Part shown: positions 1 through 11,191 of the stretch, one piece after another
Layout of the letters: every line of letters starts with the position of its first letter
Position numbering within the stretch: position 1 is the stretch's first letter
Source: Ascarosepion bandense
Taxonomy: Eukaryota; Mollusca; Cephalopoda; Sepiida; Sepiidae
Direction: 5' to 3'
DNA length: 64,000 bases
NCBI GenBank assembly: GCA_037127315.1
Contig: JBBBDQ010001944.1
Coordinates: 226,001 to 290,000, forward strand
Made by a program: the position numbers and the translations under genes
The notes under the pieces: model-generated
The model's input: the letters and a program-made list of their open reading frames with translations, nothing else
Database searches by the model: none
What the model was told of the DNA's origin: nothing

Positions 1-245
1 TATTATTCGTCCCTTCCCTCCAGTTATGGGCTAAATAACAGGGTAGGACTTGGGGACTCCTGCCCTTAAAAACAAATCCCAATGAATCTTGATACTCAGA
101 AAGAAAAAAGTATTACTAGACACAAAACTTATATAAAAACAACAATAAATTGTTGAAAGAAAAATGGTATTACCAGCAATAAATAAATAAATAAAAATTT
201 TGTTGGCCCGCCAAGGTTGATATGGCATAAAAACAAAACAACCAA
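1..245 (+). repeat. 5S/tRNA chimeric SINE, 3' part only (cut by window edge)
   Basis: The first bases match the body and tail of the SINE copies at 5216-5615 and 11192-11667: the segment containing CCAGTTATGGG, then a GGACTTGGGGA segment, a CAAATCCCAATGAATCTTG segment, and an A-rich tail with AATAAATAAATA. The 5S-like and tRNA-like heads would lie left of position 1. A short internal direct repeat (TATTAC..AGACAC / GGTATTACCAGC) is present as in the 11 kb copy. Noncoding retroposon. Confidence 0.75.
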
Positions 246-323
246 AGTATTATATGTCGAGCACTGTTTTAAATTAATGTTTTGGACGTTGTAAATTTTT
301 CTTCGTTCCTTATTCACTCGGAA

Positions 324-324
<1 letters not shown>

Positions 325-369
<45 letters not shown>
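325..369. repeat. (GATA)n microsatellite
   Basis: About eleven uninterrupted GATA/ATAG units. They produce a spurious Tyr-Leu-Ser-Ile repeat frame on the minus strand, which is not a protein. Confidence 0.95.
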
Positions 370-774
370 GGCATTAACAAAGTCACATTTGTATGTATAT
401 GTGGGGATGTGTGCATACATGTATCTGGATATAAGCAAGTGTACATGGGCAGGTTAATTTATGGGATTACGCATACACACGCATCCATAGAATTAGAAAT
501 AAACGATTAATGACTTAGCGGTCAGAATGTTCACGAGTAAATACCCCCAGCTGATCAGACGCCAATGTCCTAACTCTCTTTTACTTTTTCTCTTTTTTCC
601 TTCTTATTTTTTTAAATTTTTTTATCTTTCTCTTCAGTTAAAGGAAATGCTTATTCCTGCAAAAACTTTTTGTACCAAATGGAAGGAATATTTTGTGGTC
701 TGATAAAATGAGCTTATTAAGCTCATTGAAATGAATTATAATTTATGACCAATTTAAATGACGTGTTGAGTTTT

Positions 775-776
<2 letters not shown>
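370..776. other. AT-rich unique-looking stretch, nothing recognised
   Basis: No gene, RNA or transposon signature seen. It includes pyrimidine-rich runs near 575-630. Confidence 0.5.

Positions 777-823
<47 letters not shown>
777..823. repeat. (TA)n microsatellite
   Basis: Pure alternating TA tract. It is immediately followed by a block (828-877) that recurs inverted at 2063-2112, again beside a TA tract. Confidence 0.95.
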
Positions 824-826
<3 letters not shown>

Positions 827-827
827 T

Positions 828-877
828 TAAAATAAGATATCAGTGTTATTTTCATTCTTGCGTAATTTAGAGGCAAT
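828..877 (-). repeat. 50-bp block, inverted partner of 2063-2112
   Basis: The reverse complement matches 2063-2112 almost base for base and resembles the left end of the Tc1/mariner relic near 34798-34835. The shared core is AAATAACACTG. Probably a solo terminal inverted repeat of a DNA transposon with an attached TA tract. Confidence 0.6.
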
Positions 878-1181
878 ATATGCATCGCAACTTCTCTCTC
901 TATGAATTTATAGAAATCACCATTCAAAGTCCTTTTTTCTTTGATTTCTTTGATTTTTTTCATCTAACAAACATCACAGCAACCTAGTAGGATAAATATT
1001 ATTTTCTAAACTTAGTATAGTCTGATAGAAAGCAATAGGTGAAAGACTTTCATTCGTATACAAGAGCAAAATATTTTCTCCCTTGTGATAGGCACCGAAA
1101 GATGTGATATCCTTTGTAATATTTATGGAGGCCTCAAATATGACATGACCACTAAAGAAATAACACAATACTTTAAAAATA

Positions 1182-1845
1182 GTCTTCTTTTTCTATATGC
1201 TGCGTCCCTGAAAGTAGGCAATCATGGCTTTTCATATCTCCCTATACCTCGAAGCTCTTAACCCTTTCTCTTGCATTCCTTCCAAATCTTGGTCTGCCAT
1301 CCATTTGCTCAAGCCGATCAAGTATGTTGTGCGTTTCTTTCCCTTGTCTTTCTTATTCCCTCAATCTGTCCTGTGAGTAAGAGATTTTCTAAGCCCTCCT
1401 TCTTCATTGCATATACCAGAATCTACTATTGACTTTTCTTGATGTTAAGTATAAGTTTTCTTTTCGTTTCCTTCAAATCCAAAAACCCCTAATTACTAAC
1501 ATGCTGGGTTTATTTATCCTCAGCATCATTCTGTAGAACCATATTTCGGTTGTCTCAAGTCTTTTCCACATTTTTGTTGAGATTGCTCAGCATTCGCTGC
1601 CATATTGAAAAACAGATAAGACATACAAATCCGGTATTTTTTTCTGTTTCCAAAATTTTCCTGTCTCTCAAACAGTTTTTCTTTTGGAATGTATTCTTGA
1701 CCAAGCCAATACATCTTCAGATCTTAGTATCGCACTTTTCATTCCTCCGTTAAAACATTTCCCAAGTATTTAAATTTCTGTATCTGCTTGATTTTAGTAT
1801 CGCCGATCTCTAATTTGCATTTTGGCGAACGAATATCACACGATG
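1182..1845 (-). mobile_element. RTE-like LINE 3' end, decayed
   Basis: Reading the minus strand gives the C-terminal tail of an RTE-clade polyprotein: a QKCGKDLRQPKYGSTE-like segment, then an RRM..I-like region, and finally the 3' end that reads as 'GGCCATGATCGCCTAC' in better copies. The same order is seen at 9290-10050 (plus), 14403-14945, 38281-38900 and 39971-40480. Stops and frameshifts interrupt it throughout. No reverse transcriptase domain is present, so this is a 5'-truncated, dead insertion, as is usual for LINEs. RTE clade assignment is from remembered family resemblance. Confidence 0.75.
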
Positions 1846-2062
1846 GGTAGCTTATTGGCAATATTTCCTCATCTCATTATAATCTAGCTGAAGTTTCGGA
1901 GGAATGAGAACCTGAAGAGGAAAGAATTCATGACGCAGCAATAATATGGTCTGTGGGATTAGTTGATCAACCATAACCATGCCGTAAGTTATTACGTTGT
2001 ATTATATTCTAATCTTAGAGTAAGGCATATTTCGGCAGTAAGAATTCATTTCAAACAAATTG

Positions 2063-2110
2063 ACTCTAAATTACGCAAGAACGAAAATAACACTGATATC
2101 TCATTATAAC

Positions 2111-2112
<2 letters not shown>
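2063..2112 (+). repeat. 50-bp block, inverted partner of 828-877
   Basis: Contains TAAATTACGCAAGAACG followed by AAATAACACTG. It matches the reverse complement of 828-877 and abuts a TA tract on its inner side. Confidence 0.6.
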
Positions 2113-2167
<55 letters not shown>

Positions 2168-2283
2168 GTTTTAGAATATGTAGATATTTTTTCTATATAT
2201 GTCCTCTACAATCATATGGTTGTTTCGACGTTGGGTGTCCAACGTCTCATCGGGAGGATTGGGCAAGAACTGCAATCTTCCAC

Positions 2284-2329
<46 letters not shown>

Positions 2330-2392
2330 AGTGGATATGTCTAGCCACAGTGAGGAGCTGTGATACAGCGAAAGAGGCTTGTATGCGGATGA

Positions 2393-2446
<54 letters not shown>
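2112..2446. repeat. Three (TA)n tracts with conserved spacers
   Basis: TA tracts at about 2112-2164, 2287-2326 and 2396-2446. The spacer at about 2335-2392 (GAGCTGTGATACAGCG core) is found again at about 34665-34712, also beside a TA tract, so it belongs to a dispersed repeat and is not unique DNA. Open frames here are mostly Tyr-Ile repeats from the tracts. Confidence 0.85.
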
Positions 2447-2449
<3 letters not shown>

Positions 2450-2837
2450 GAAAACACATCACGTCATTTGAATTGGTTATAAATTATAATTTATTTCAAA
2501 CAGATTTTCATAAATTCAACAACAAATTTTGTCGTTTTAAGTTTATTATTATTATTATTTTCAATTTTTGTAAAAGGTGTCGTATATCGAGAGGAAAATT
2601 GTTGATAAACTGCGCAACGTTAATATTTTATGTTAAGGCACTATAAAAGATTGGTTGTTGTCAACATTCAGACAATATGTTATTTTCGAGTGGGCCCGTG
2701 CCGTCTAAGCTTATGGAGAAATGATTATGTCGATATGTCATCTAACATGACGGCAATATATATATTAATGTGCCTAAAATTGAGTATCTTAAGACAGAAG
2801 AAAAAATACAAATCTCTGAGCATGACAGGACGCAAAC

Positions 2838-2876
<39 letters not shown>
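2838..2876. repeat. (TA)n microsatellite
   Basis: Pure alternating TA tract. Confidence 0.95.
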
Positions 2877-2879
<3 letters not shown>

Positions 2880-3350
2880 AATGGTTGTTAAAATGGTTTA
2901 TAAATTCATAGTATCACCACACAAAAATGTTCGCTTTTCGAAGATGTGATGTGAGCTTCTCATCGGGTGATTAGTTTAAATGAAAATTAAATGGTAAAAA
3001 CGGTTTATTTCTGGTGATATGATGTTTAAGTGAATGTGGGGTGGGAGCTTATTCTGATTTAATCGGCCGTATTGTAGCCTTAAAGATATATTTTTGGGTT
3101 AGGAGAGGTAGCTTAGTTTAAGACAGGTTCCTTATTTATTTTGTCTGGGTAGTTCTTATGTTGGGATTTATGGTTTTTTTTAAAGAAGGGTAGACATTTT
3201 TTGTTTATTTTACTACTATCTAAGTGTGATGGGAGTGGCGACTATCGAAGTGTGATGGGAGCGGCGCCACTTACGTTGAATCGAGCACTTTTCATAAAAG
3301 TAAATGCATGAACATGAGGTAAAAAAACCTACGTGTTCTATAACTTTGTT

Positions 3351-3352
<2 letters not shown>

Positions 3353-3410
<58 letters not shown>
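3353..3410. repeat. (TA)n microsatellite
   Basis: Pure alternating TA tract. A shorter TA run follows at 3422-3433. Confidence 0.95.
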
Positions 3411-3413
<3 letters not shown>

Positions 3414-3433
3414 GTCATTATTATATATATATA

Positions 3434-4021
3434 CCCAAGTAGCGAGTAGGTATGGATGGAAAAAATTATGTCTCCAAAGAAACGCTATTATTAAAAATGT
3501 TCTCAATACAAAGTAGAACGAATAATATTTATTTAGTATTTATAACATAAATACGTTGCAATATCACTACAAAAGTAGCGATTTTGTTTCGACACTATCT
3601 GTATCTTATCAAGTGATGATGTTTATTTCAAGTTGGAGTGTTTTAAAAAATTCAAGACTAGCCAAACCCCCTTAATCATAGAGGCATTGTCGCATACAGG
3701 GAGTGGACCAATCAAAACAAAGCAATTTCTAAATTGGAGAATATAAGAACAGACACTAAAAATAATTTATTTATTTATTTAAAATAGTGGTCAGCATTAT
3801 TCATCGACTATTAGATCCACTTAAGTTTACTTGATATTGATTAGAAATTTTAAATTTTAGCCAAAGTATTAGACTTAGGGTGTTATAAGTAATTTAGATA
3901 TTAAACGAGTTAAAGACATCAGTGTACAAAGTCAAATCTTGAAACGTCTATATATGGACAAACAGACGAGTATACACACACACGAACATACACTGGCAAA
4001 CATAGACATGTTTGTAGGTAA
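3434..4021. other. AT-rich stretch, nothing recognised
   Basis: No gene or named repeat recognised. A few short ACACAC runs lie near 3975-3990. Confidence 0.5.
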
Positions 4022-4022
4022 G

Positions 4023-4083
<61 letters not shown>

Positions 4084-4267
4084 TCCTCACTAATCGACAC
4101 CATAATTATTGCAAATAGTAATATAGTAAAGCGCTCTTAAAGAGCAAACACGTGGCAAGAGCTTTGGTAACTGGTAGTAAAGTTTAATAACGAGAAGTAA
4201 AGAGAATGAACTGTGCTGATGCTACGTCGCTATTGCCTTTCTCTCGCTCTCTATTAGCCTAAACAGA

Positions 4268-4324
<57 letters not shown>
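4022..4324. repeat. (TA)n tracts flanking a unique piece
   Basis: TA tracts at about 4022-4079 and 4271-4324, with about 190 bases of unrecognised sequence between. The second tract ends directly at the Helitron terminus at 4326. Confidence 0.85.
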
Positions 4325-4325
<1 letters not shown>

Positions 4326-4326
<1 letters not shown>

Positions 4327-4470
4327 TAGCAGTATAGCCCGGCGTTGCTCAGGTGTAATGAAAGCTTTCAAACTAATCCATGGTCCTGGAGCTCAGACTC
4401 TCTGGATGTTGGCACGAAAGACTAAAAAGCAATAGTTTCCAGTTAAAGCGAAACCGTAGATTCAAATGAA
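4326..4470 (-). mobile_element. Helitron 3' end, truncated
   Basis: The plus strand begins ACTAGCAGTATAGCCCGG. Read on the minus strand this is a Helitron 3' end: a short hairpin-forming region, CTATACTGCTAG, then T. The next ~140 bases match the complete copies at 46966-47487 and 53049-53760 through the CCAGTTAAAGCGAAACCGTAG segment, then similarity is lost. The 5' end is missing. One hairpin base differs from the other copies (CAGG rather than CGGG). Confidence 0.75.
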
Positions 4471-4649
4471 AGAAAGCTTTATTTAATATGCTGTAGACCA
4501 ATTTAAAATAATAATCTAACATATTAGAAGACCAATAGAAAAAAAACCTTACCTTATATGGTCGTACATCAATTGAAAAAGTAATTTACATAATGTAGCA
4601 GAAGAACAATTTTAAAAAAGTACAAAGATTGAACTCTGCACTTTTTACA

Positions 4650-4815
4650 ATAGTATCAACCTCTTCTTCTGATAGCCCTCATCTCTTTTCGTTTCTATTT
4701 CTGTAAAACTTTGCTTTATGTTCGATCCATCGTATTCTCAGCATCCTTCTGTATAACCAGGTTTCGCTTGCTTCAACTCTCATCTTCATATGTGAGGAGA
4801 TTGTACAGAACCAAT
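4650..4815 (-). mobile_element. RTE-like LINE fragment
   Basis: Contains TCTCAGCATCCTTCTGTA and the following CCAGGTTTCGCTTGCTTCAA block. In other copies these encode, on the minus strand, the TEMWFYRRMLRI-type C-terminal motif of RTE elements. A short fragment only. Confidence 0.65.
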
Positions 4816-5215
4816 TATGTTATAACTAACCCTTTTGACAAAAAAAGTCATATATCCTTTAATTGAGAGATACATAAGTATGCTTAAAATCCATATTTTT
4901 TGTTTCTTTAACACAAACCCACAAGCGACCGAAAGGTGAATATAACTGGTAAGAATTAACTGATATGAAATATGAGTTAATACTCACTAATCCCAGAAAA
5001 ATCGGGTTTTAAATACTGTTACTCATCGAATACCAGACCACAAGAGTCACCCAAGCTAGACGTATAGGAAACAACATTTAAAAATGTAGAACGGTTCAAT
5101 AGACTCAGTTAATATCATTAAAAATTTCAGGTCTATGCGAAAAAGGTTTATCACGAAGAAATTGTATTTTCTTTGTGAAAACAGGCTTAAAATTCAAGTT
5201 TACACATCAGCATTT

Positions 5216-5615
5216 TTGAATACACCGGTTCTCGCTCGATCACCAAAATTAAGCAACGTTGAACCTGGTCAGTACTTAGATGGGTGACTGCTTGGGAATA
5301 ACAGGTGCTGTAAGCGTATAGTGACGGATGTGCGTTGTGGTGCAGTGGATATCGGCTCGGAAAGAGAAATCGGTGAGCCGAGTTCAAATTCCAGTTGAAT
5401 ACCCTACATTCACTTAAGCACAGGTACCCGTGGGAAAGGTATTATTCCGTCCCTTCCCACCAGTTATGGGTTAAATAACAAGGGTAGGACTTGGGGACCT
5501 TGCCCTTAAAAACAAATCCCAATGAATCTTGGTAATCGAAAAGAAAAAGTATTACCAGCAATAAATAAATAAAATTTAGTTGGCAATAAATGATATGCCA
5601 TAAAAAGAAAAAAAA
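5216..5615 (+). mobile_element. 5S/tRNA chimeric SINE with 12-bp target-site duplication
   Basis: A 400-bp retroposon made of three modules. First, a 5S rRNA-like head (about 5216-5320) that retains AAATTAAGCAAC (A-box region) and TTAGATGGGTGACTG (C-box region). Second, a tRNA-derived segment (about 5328-5398) with GTGGTGCAGTGGATATCGG (A-box-like) and GAGTTCAAATTCC (B-box-like). Third, a body and A-rich tail as at 1-245. The element is bracketed by the direct repeat ACATCAGCATTT at 5204-5215 and 5616-5627, which shows that the whole chimera moved as one unit. The 5S head lacks its first ~25 nt, consistent with 5' truncation. Not a functional 5S gene. Confidence 0.85.
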
Positions 5616-5629
5616 ACATCAGCATTTAC

Positions 5630-7050
5630 TAATCTATCAGCAACGATATATCAAGCGCTAACCAAGGTTTCAAATTATATACGATAATATGAATATTGTT
5701 TGCTACGTAACTGAAAGCTCACTGTAGAAAATCATTTGCAATATATTACAATAAATAGAAATTATATTTATTAACCAATAAAATGCTAAGATTTAAATCT
5801 AAATCTAACTTTTAGGTTTTTTGATTATTATTTATTCTTTTAAATATTCTCACGTAAATTTACAAAGGCATTTTCCTTTTTGTCGGTAACCATTAACCAG
5901 TGATGCTGTACGCCAGGCTGTTAACTCGCGTGTCGTATAATTGATAACTTCAAGTATCCTTCCAGTATCCTCCATGATTTTTAAAGTAAATTTTACAACC
6001 GGAAAATCATAGAAACAAAGATATGTAAACAAACGAATATTAGCAGTAGTCCGAACATAGCGCTGATTGTTGACTGCTGGAAAATTAAGTTCAAACATAA
6101 AAAAATATCAAATACGTGATTCTCTGGTTATAGAACCTCATGCTTCTTTTGACTCAAACTAACGCAATTTATTTCTGTTGTGTGGTAAAATAAATAAAAA
6201 AGTATTTTTTGTTGAACTTTGTGTAACTCGTTTCATTCGTTTTGAAAAAAAATACTTTCATACTCCATATTAAAAATTAAATTTGTAGAACTGTGTTTGA
6301 AGATTATTTCTTTTCTTCATTTTCGCACGTCCTTTTCTCTTCAGGAATGATTCATGAAATGCTTGATAACTCAAAAAGTTTTTCTGTGAAACTAAAGAGG
6401 CTTATAGAAGGAAAGTGTGTCTAGGATATGCGTTCATCAGCAAACAGGAAAATCAGCTGATACCGTCCGTATATTTGGGAATGTTTTTTTTCTTCAGGCA
6501 GCGGTTAAACAACTTTCACAAGTTTGGAGATAATGTTAGTCTGATGTACCAAAGAACAACCAAAATGATTTTATCTGAAATAGTATCGTTTGTGGAGTTA
6601 AGATTTTGATAAATATGTCAACTCTCCGTTCCAGGATAGAATCAAAAGAGAGAAAGAGAAGGAAGTCTTGTAAGGGATAGTCGTTTTGCTTTTACGTGGA
6701 TTTAGAGACAAATTTTATTGGAAAGAGTTTAGCTTTAAACCTAGAACGAACTTTGAACATCAGGGCCATTTGAGATAAAAGACACTGACGGTTGACTATT
6801 AGAGAGAATCGCGTTTGCGATGAGAACTTTCTAAGAGCGAGGCTGAATACCTTAATGTGAAAAAAAGCGCCAAGTAATTTACCGAAAACGAGGAAACACG
6901 AAAAGAACACATGGCGGAAATTTCTAAGTAGGGAAAGAAGATGAATATGTAAGTTCGAATATTATTCCATAAAAGAATAACTCCACATCTAAAATATTCT
7001 GGGGTAGATTATAGGAATCGATGTTGATGAAGGGTTATGGCCGCAAACTT
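5630..7050. other. 1.4 kb without recognised features
   Basis: AT-rich. Short open frames exist (for example minus strand 5850-6098, 82 codons) but show no family motif, repeat relationship or splice context that I can defend. Confidence 0.5.
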
Positions 7051-7055
7051 CCTGA

Positions 7056-7660
7056 GTTTTTTTGTTTTTTTAATCATTTCACCCCAAGCAAGGCATTCCA
7101 CTGCCACTATTGCGCATGGGGTTACATAGGGGAAGGAGAAGAGTCAGATATAGAAAATGTCAGAAGGAGGGTAAGGATACAGAGGCTGGGGGTTGGATAG
7201 ACGGGAAGAGTATTTGAAAGATGGTTAGTGTGTTAGGAGTTGTCTATTGACCTTACATTTAAACTCCTGGAGATTGTAGCCGTCAGGGAAGCAATTATGC
7301 TGAAGGGAATTCCACAGTCGGGAAGTGCGAGAGGAGAAACTGTTGGCGTAGAAATTGTGGTTGCATTTTATCAGTTTCACTGTAAAAGGGTGTGATCTAG
7401 TTGCTAATCTAGTATCACGTGAAAATTCGTACCTAGAGGGCACCAGTGATCTAAGTTCATCGGAGCAGAAGCCGTGAAAGTGAGTTCCTCTCTTCTGTTC
7501 CCAATGTTGAATGTTTGCTGCTTTACATACCAAAAATATTCTATTTATAATTGGAGAGAAATGATTATTGTATATGTTGGCGCCTGAAAAATAATTTGAT
7601 ACGGATACGTGCCTAGACCAAAATCTATCTTGTTCGTATTTTAACAAGACATATTAATAA
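7056..7660 (-). mobile_element. CR1/L2-like LINE 3' end
   Basis: On the minus strand an open frame of 140 codons (7225-7647) encodes the C-terminal domain of a CR1/L2-type polyprotein: HFHGFCSDELRSLVP, then RLATRSHPFTVKL, then SSRTSRLWNSL, FPDGYNLQEFKCKVNR. The same order recurs at 26440-26706, 39415-39777, 43783-44190, 58348-58701 and 61690-62180. The 3' untranslated tail on the plus strand is the CCCCAAGCAAGGCATTCCA segment at about 7082, ending in an A-rich tract read as T at 7058-7070. No reverse transcriptase or endonuclease domain, so a 5'-truncated dead copy, though this C-terminal frame is still open. CR1/L2 clade is inferred from memory of family C-termini. Confidence 0.8.
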
Positions 7661-7669
7661 ATGAACTGT

Positions 7670-8926
7670 CACAACAAATTATTATAGAAATATTTAATAA
7701 TGCAGTTACTTCACCGATTTTCAGGCTCCCTTGTTTCCAGAACCGTGCCGAATTATTTGTTTTACTGGAACAAAAGATGTCAGAAAATCGTCGTCGGCTT
7801 TATCTCGTATCCACGAATTGAATTTCTTCTTTGCTGATCACTTCTTCTATGGTTATGGTGCTGATGTCTAAATTCGCCGACAACAGGCAAGTTCAGGATT
7901 TCGTTTTTATCAAAACTTGCTCCTATACACATTACCTTTAACCTTTTGTTTTTTGCAAGGACTTGGTGGAGTTGATAAAAAATCTGAGTAGAAAAAATGC
8001 CGATAAATTGAACTTATTTAAAGTGGACATTGGCTTGCTAAGAAATGATCCACGCACTTGATTTCAAGATATTCATCAGTAGCATGCTGCTATAACAATG
8101 AGTGGTGCCTTCTGTAGCATGTCTGTAACGCGTAGCCCTCTATATCTGCTGCTTCATCCATTGAGATATGTTCTAATTATCTTAATTATCTTATGCGTTA
8201 AGGTTTTTGGGATTGGTCAGGTTTAGTCTGGAATCTTGTCTTCAACCTTGCCAGTAAGGTTGGCCCTACCAGGAGATTAGAACTCCAGACGTTCTTAGAC
8301 TCACTGGATCTTGCAAGCCTCTCCACCCGAACGATCAACTATATCATTAATATACTTGTTAAAGAGTAATTATGAATCTATTTAATAATTACAGCCTTAT
8401 CGACAGTAAAAAAAAAGCCATCTCGTAAAATCCGCAACGTCACGTGTGGCCGTTCAGGGAATTTGTTTGGTAACATCGTTAAATACAAAATGCTTGCTAG
8501 ATTAAATGAGGCACTAAACTGCCGGATTATCGATTGTATATATTTATTGTATGATGACCTACTTAATGAGATTTTTTTTTTACAGTTATGTAAATACAGA
8601 AATTAGCCGATCATGACTCTCCCAAGCACCCATTTCCTTATTATATCTGATTTTGCCATTTTGTCAAATTTTGGAGAAAGTTAATCGGTCGAAAACTTTT
8701 CATCATTCTATCTTTACCAAGAAAGAATTGTAACTTTTTCACACTGCTCAAGCACGTTCGATTTTATGCCTGTGTTTCTTTGTGTTGACGTGTGTACGTG
8801 CCTATGCGCGTGTATGTATATACGCGTATGCATATACACGTTTATTTGCGTGTGTATGTATATACTTTGTGTGAGTTTTAGATGTTTTAGTTAGTTGCGT
8901 ACATGTATGAGAGTGTACCTTTGTTA

Positions 8927-8928
<2 letters not shown>
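7670..8928. other. 1.25 kb without recognised features
   Basis: No family motif seen. From about 8810 the sequence grades into TG/TATG-rich simple repeat leading into the (TG)n tract. Confidence 0.5.

Positions 8929-8988
<60 letters not shown>
8929..8988. repeat. (TG)n microsatellite
   Basis: Thirty or so uninterrupted TG units, flanked by degenerate TG-rich sequence. The minus-strand Thr-His repeat frame is an artefact of it. Confidence 0.95.
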
Positions 8989-8990
<2 letters not shown>

Positions 8991-9289
8991 GGATTTATTT
9001 GACGGTTCATGGGAATATATGCAAGTAAGTTTGTACGCATGTGTGTTTGCGCGTTGTCTTTCACCTAGACTGGCTACTCCCCAAGTTTTCTGAGGAGAAA
9101 TCAATTCATGACTTTTCCAAGGGCATTAGTGAGATAGAAAGTTTAACAGAACTGGTCGCTTCCGTTCTAAAAGCTGAGGAAGAATCTTTTTTGTACTATG
9201 TATCTTTGGGACGTAGATGGTACGCCATAAATAATTTTTTTTTTACTATTTCTGAATCGAGGTTTTGGAAATGATAATTCCAAGACCTC

Positions 9290-10050
9290 CTAAGGAAACT
9301 AGAAGACCTCATACAGAAGGTAGCTGAATAGAGTGACAAAAATGACTGCAAATGAACTGCAAGAAAATCGATTGCATGGTCATCTGCAAAAAGAGCAACC
9401 CAAAATGCCAAATACAGGTGGAGGATACTAAAATCAACCAGATACAAAAATTTAAATACCCGAGAATTGTTCTAAAAGGAGACGAAAAGTGAAACAGAGT
9501 GATCCGGAGGCGATTTGTCATGGCGAAGGACGCGTTCCAGAAGCTGAGTAAAGTACTAAGACACAGGACAATTTTGTTAGAAACAGAGATGAGGGCACTA
9601 GATTGCTATGTAATGTCAGTTCTTCAGTATGACAGTGAATGCTGGACAACATCATCAAAGAAGAAGAAAAACTTGAACCAACTGAAATGAGGTTCTACAG
9701 AAGGATGCTGCGGATATCATGGACTGAGCATGTGAACAATAATGGGGTGTTGTAAAAAATGAAGACGAAAAGGAAATTAATATTGAGCATCAGAACGAGA
9801 CAGCTGAAATTCCTGGGACATGCAATGAGGAAGAAGGGCTTGGAGAATCTGATACTAACAGGCCAGATTAAGGGGAAAAGAGACAAAGGAAAGCAGCGGA
9901 TAACATATTTGAAGGGCCTGTGCAGATGGATGATAGAACGGTGGTTCCTAGACGTTACAGGAGAAAGCGTGTTAAGAGCCATCAAAGATAGGGAGACGTG
10001 GAAGGCTATGATCGCCTACGTCCTGAAAGAATGAGACACATAGAAGAAGA
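9290..10050 (+). mobile_element. RTE-like LINE 3' portion
   Basis: Plus strand, decayed. The order matches the region downstream of the reverse transcriptase in RTE elements: an LQKVAE..SDKN-like stretch, KSNPKCQIQVEDTKI, then RRRFVMAKDAFQKLSKVLRHR (9499-9690), ALDCYVMSVLQYDSECWT, then MRFYRRMLRISW, and in another frame RTRQLKFLGHAMRKKGLENLI (9759-10034). At least two frameshifts separate these parts. The 3' end is the usual GAAAGAATGAGACACATAGAAGAAGAAG. The reverse transcriptase core is missing. Confidence 0.8.
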
Positions 10051-10302
10051 AGTAAAACTGATTCCCATTGCTTTCTGAATGGTTTTGGAATACAGAATGT
10101 TTCTTCTGTTAGACTTGTTGCCAGCCAAAATTAGACAACCCAGTCTACATTGATATTAAACACACAGCTAGTGACTGTGAAGAATTGCATTTGTAAAAGT
10201 ATTGGTGAAAAACGAAACAGAACAGCACGAGCCTAAATTTGAGTACCGTCATTATACAGCACGAATTCAGACCTTACGTCATTTTGCAGACCCGGCCGAA
10301 AT

Positions 10303-10620
10303 CAGTGTGCGTTGTGGTACAGTGGATATCGGCTCGGAACGAGAAACCGAGAAGCCGAGTTCGAATTCCAGTTGTAATCCATTGTATTCACTTACGCGCA
10401 AATACCCTTGGGAAAGGTATTAATCCGTCTCTTCCTTCCAGTTATGGGTTAAATAACAGGACAGATTGGGTTCTATAGCCTTGGCCGGCAACCAGTCTAC
10501 CGCAGAAAGCAATGGCAAACTACTGCGGGATAATCTTCTGCCCAGTCAGTCATGGCTCTTTCGAGGCATGATCGCCCAAGCGTGTATCACGTATGGCACT
10601 TAACTGACTTAACTGACTGA
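10303..10620 (+). mobile_element. tRNA-derived SINE, full length
   Basis: About 318 bp. The head GTGCGTTGTGGTACAGTGG and GAGTTCGAATTCC supply A- and B-box-like elements of an RNA polymerase III promoter. The body contains the shared CCAGTTATGGGTTAAATAAC segment, and the tail the GATTGGGTTCTATAGCC, CTTCTGCCCAGTCAGTCATG and CGTATGGCACTTAACTGAC segments. The end is a short ACTG/TTAACTGACT repeat. It lacks the 5S head and has a different 3' tail from the chimeric SINE. Confidence 0.85.
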
Positions 10621-10686
10621 CCCATATCTTACTCGCACAAACTTGAATATTCAGATTACCTCTTATTTTTATTGTTACAAAATCCT

Positions 10687-10689
<3 letters not shown>

Positions 10690-10723
<34 letters not shown>
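10690..10723. repeat. (TA)n microsatellite
   Basis: Pure alternating tract immediately before a small CR1/L2-like fragment. Confidence 0.95.
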
Positions 10724-10725
<2 letters not shown>

Positions 10726-10739
10726 AAAACTTAAGGCAG

Positions 10740-10795
10740 ACAAGAGTAGAAGTTGTGGTTACATTTGATTGGTTTCACTATAAAAGGTAATATAT
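10740..10795 (-). mobile_element. CR1/L2-like LINE scrap
   Basis: AGAAGTTGTGGTTACATTTG and TTGGTTTCACTATAAAAGG match the RSHPFTVK-coding part of the LINE copies (minus strand). Only about 55 bp survive. Confidence 0.55.
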
Positions 10796-11191
10796 CTTAA
10801 TGTTAAGAACTTAAATTCTACGGAAACCTATAAGAACAGCAATGTTCTCCCTCAGAAAGATGTTAAAATCTCAAAAGAATGGAATCATGAAGATACTTCA
10901 AAGATACCGAATATTGTAGAACAAAATGGTATACATATGACTGAATAAATTTATATTTAAATATTTGCATATCCTTTTTTAAAATTCATTCAGAGAACAC
11001 TATGGAAATTTGTTCCGACACAATATATGAGTAGTATATTAAACTTTTTTGTATACCCACCTTACACATATAAATTACCGTACCTCAAAGTAAAGATCAA
11101 TTGCAGTAATATTTATAATTCTATTTTCTTTAAACTCAATGCACTGACACTGTGTCAGTAGTTTCAGTTATAGAGTGCATTTACCTTCGGG

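Noticed and set aside
2060..3516. Tyr-Ile repeat proteins on both strands (several frames of 67-98 codons)
   Set aside because: They are translations of alternating TA tracts and vanish outside the tract.
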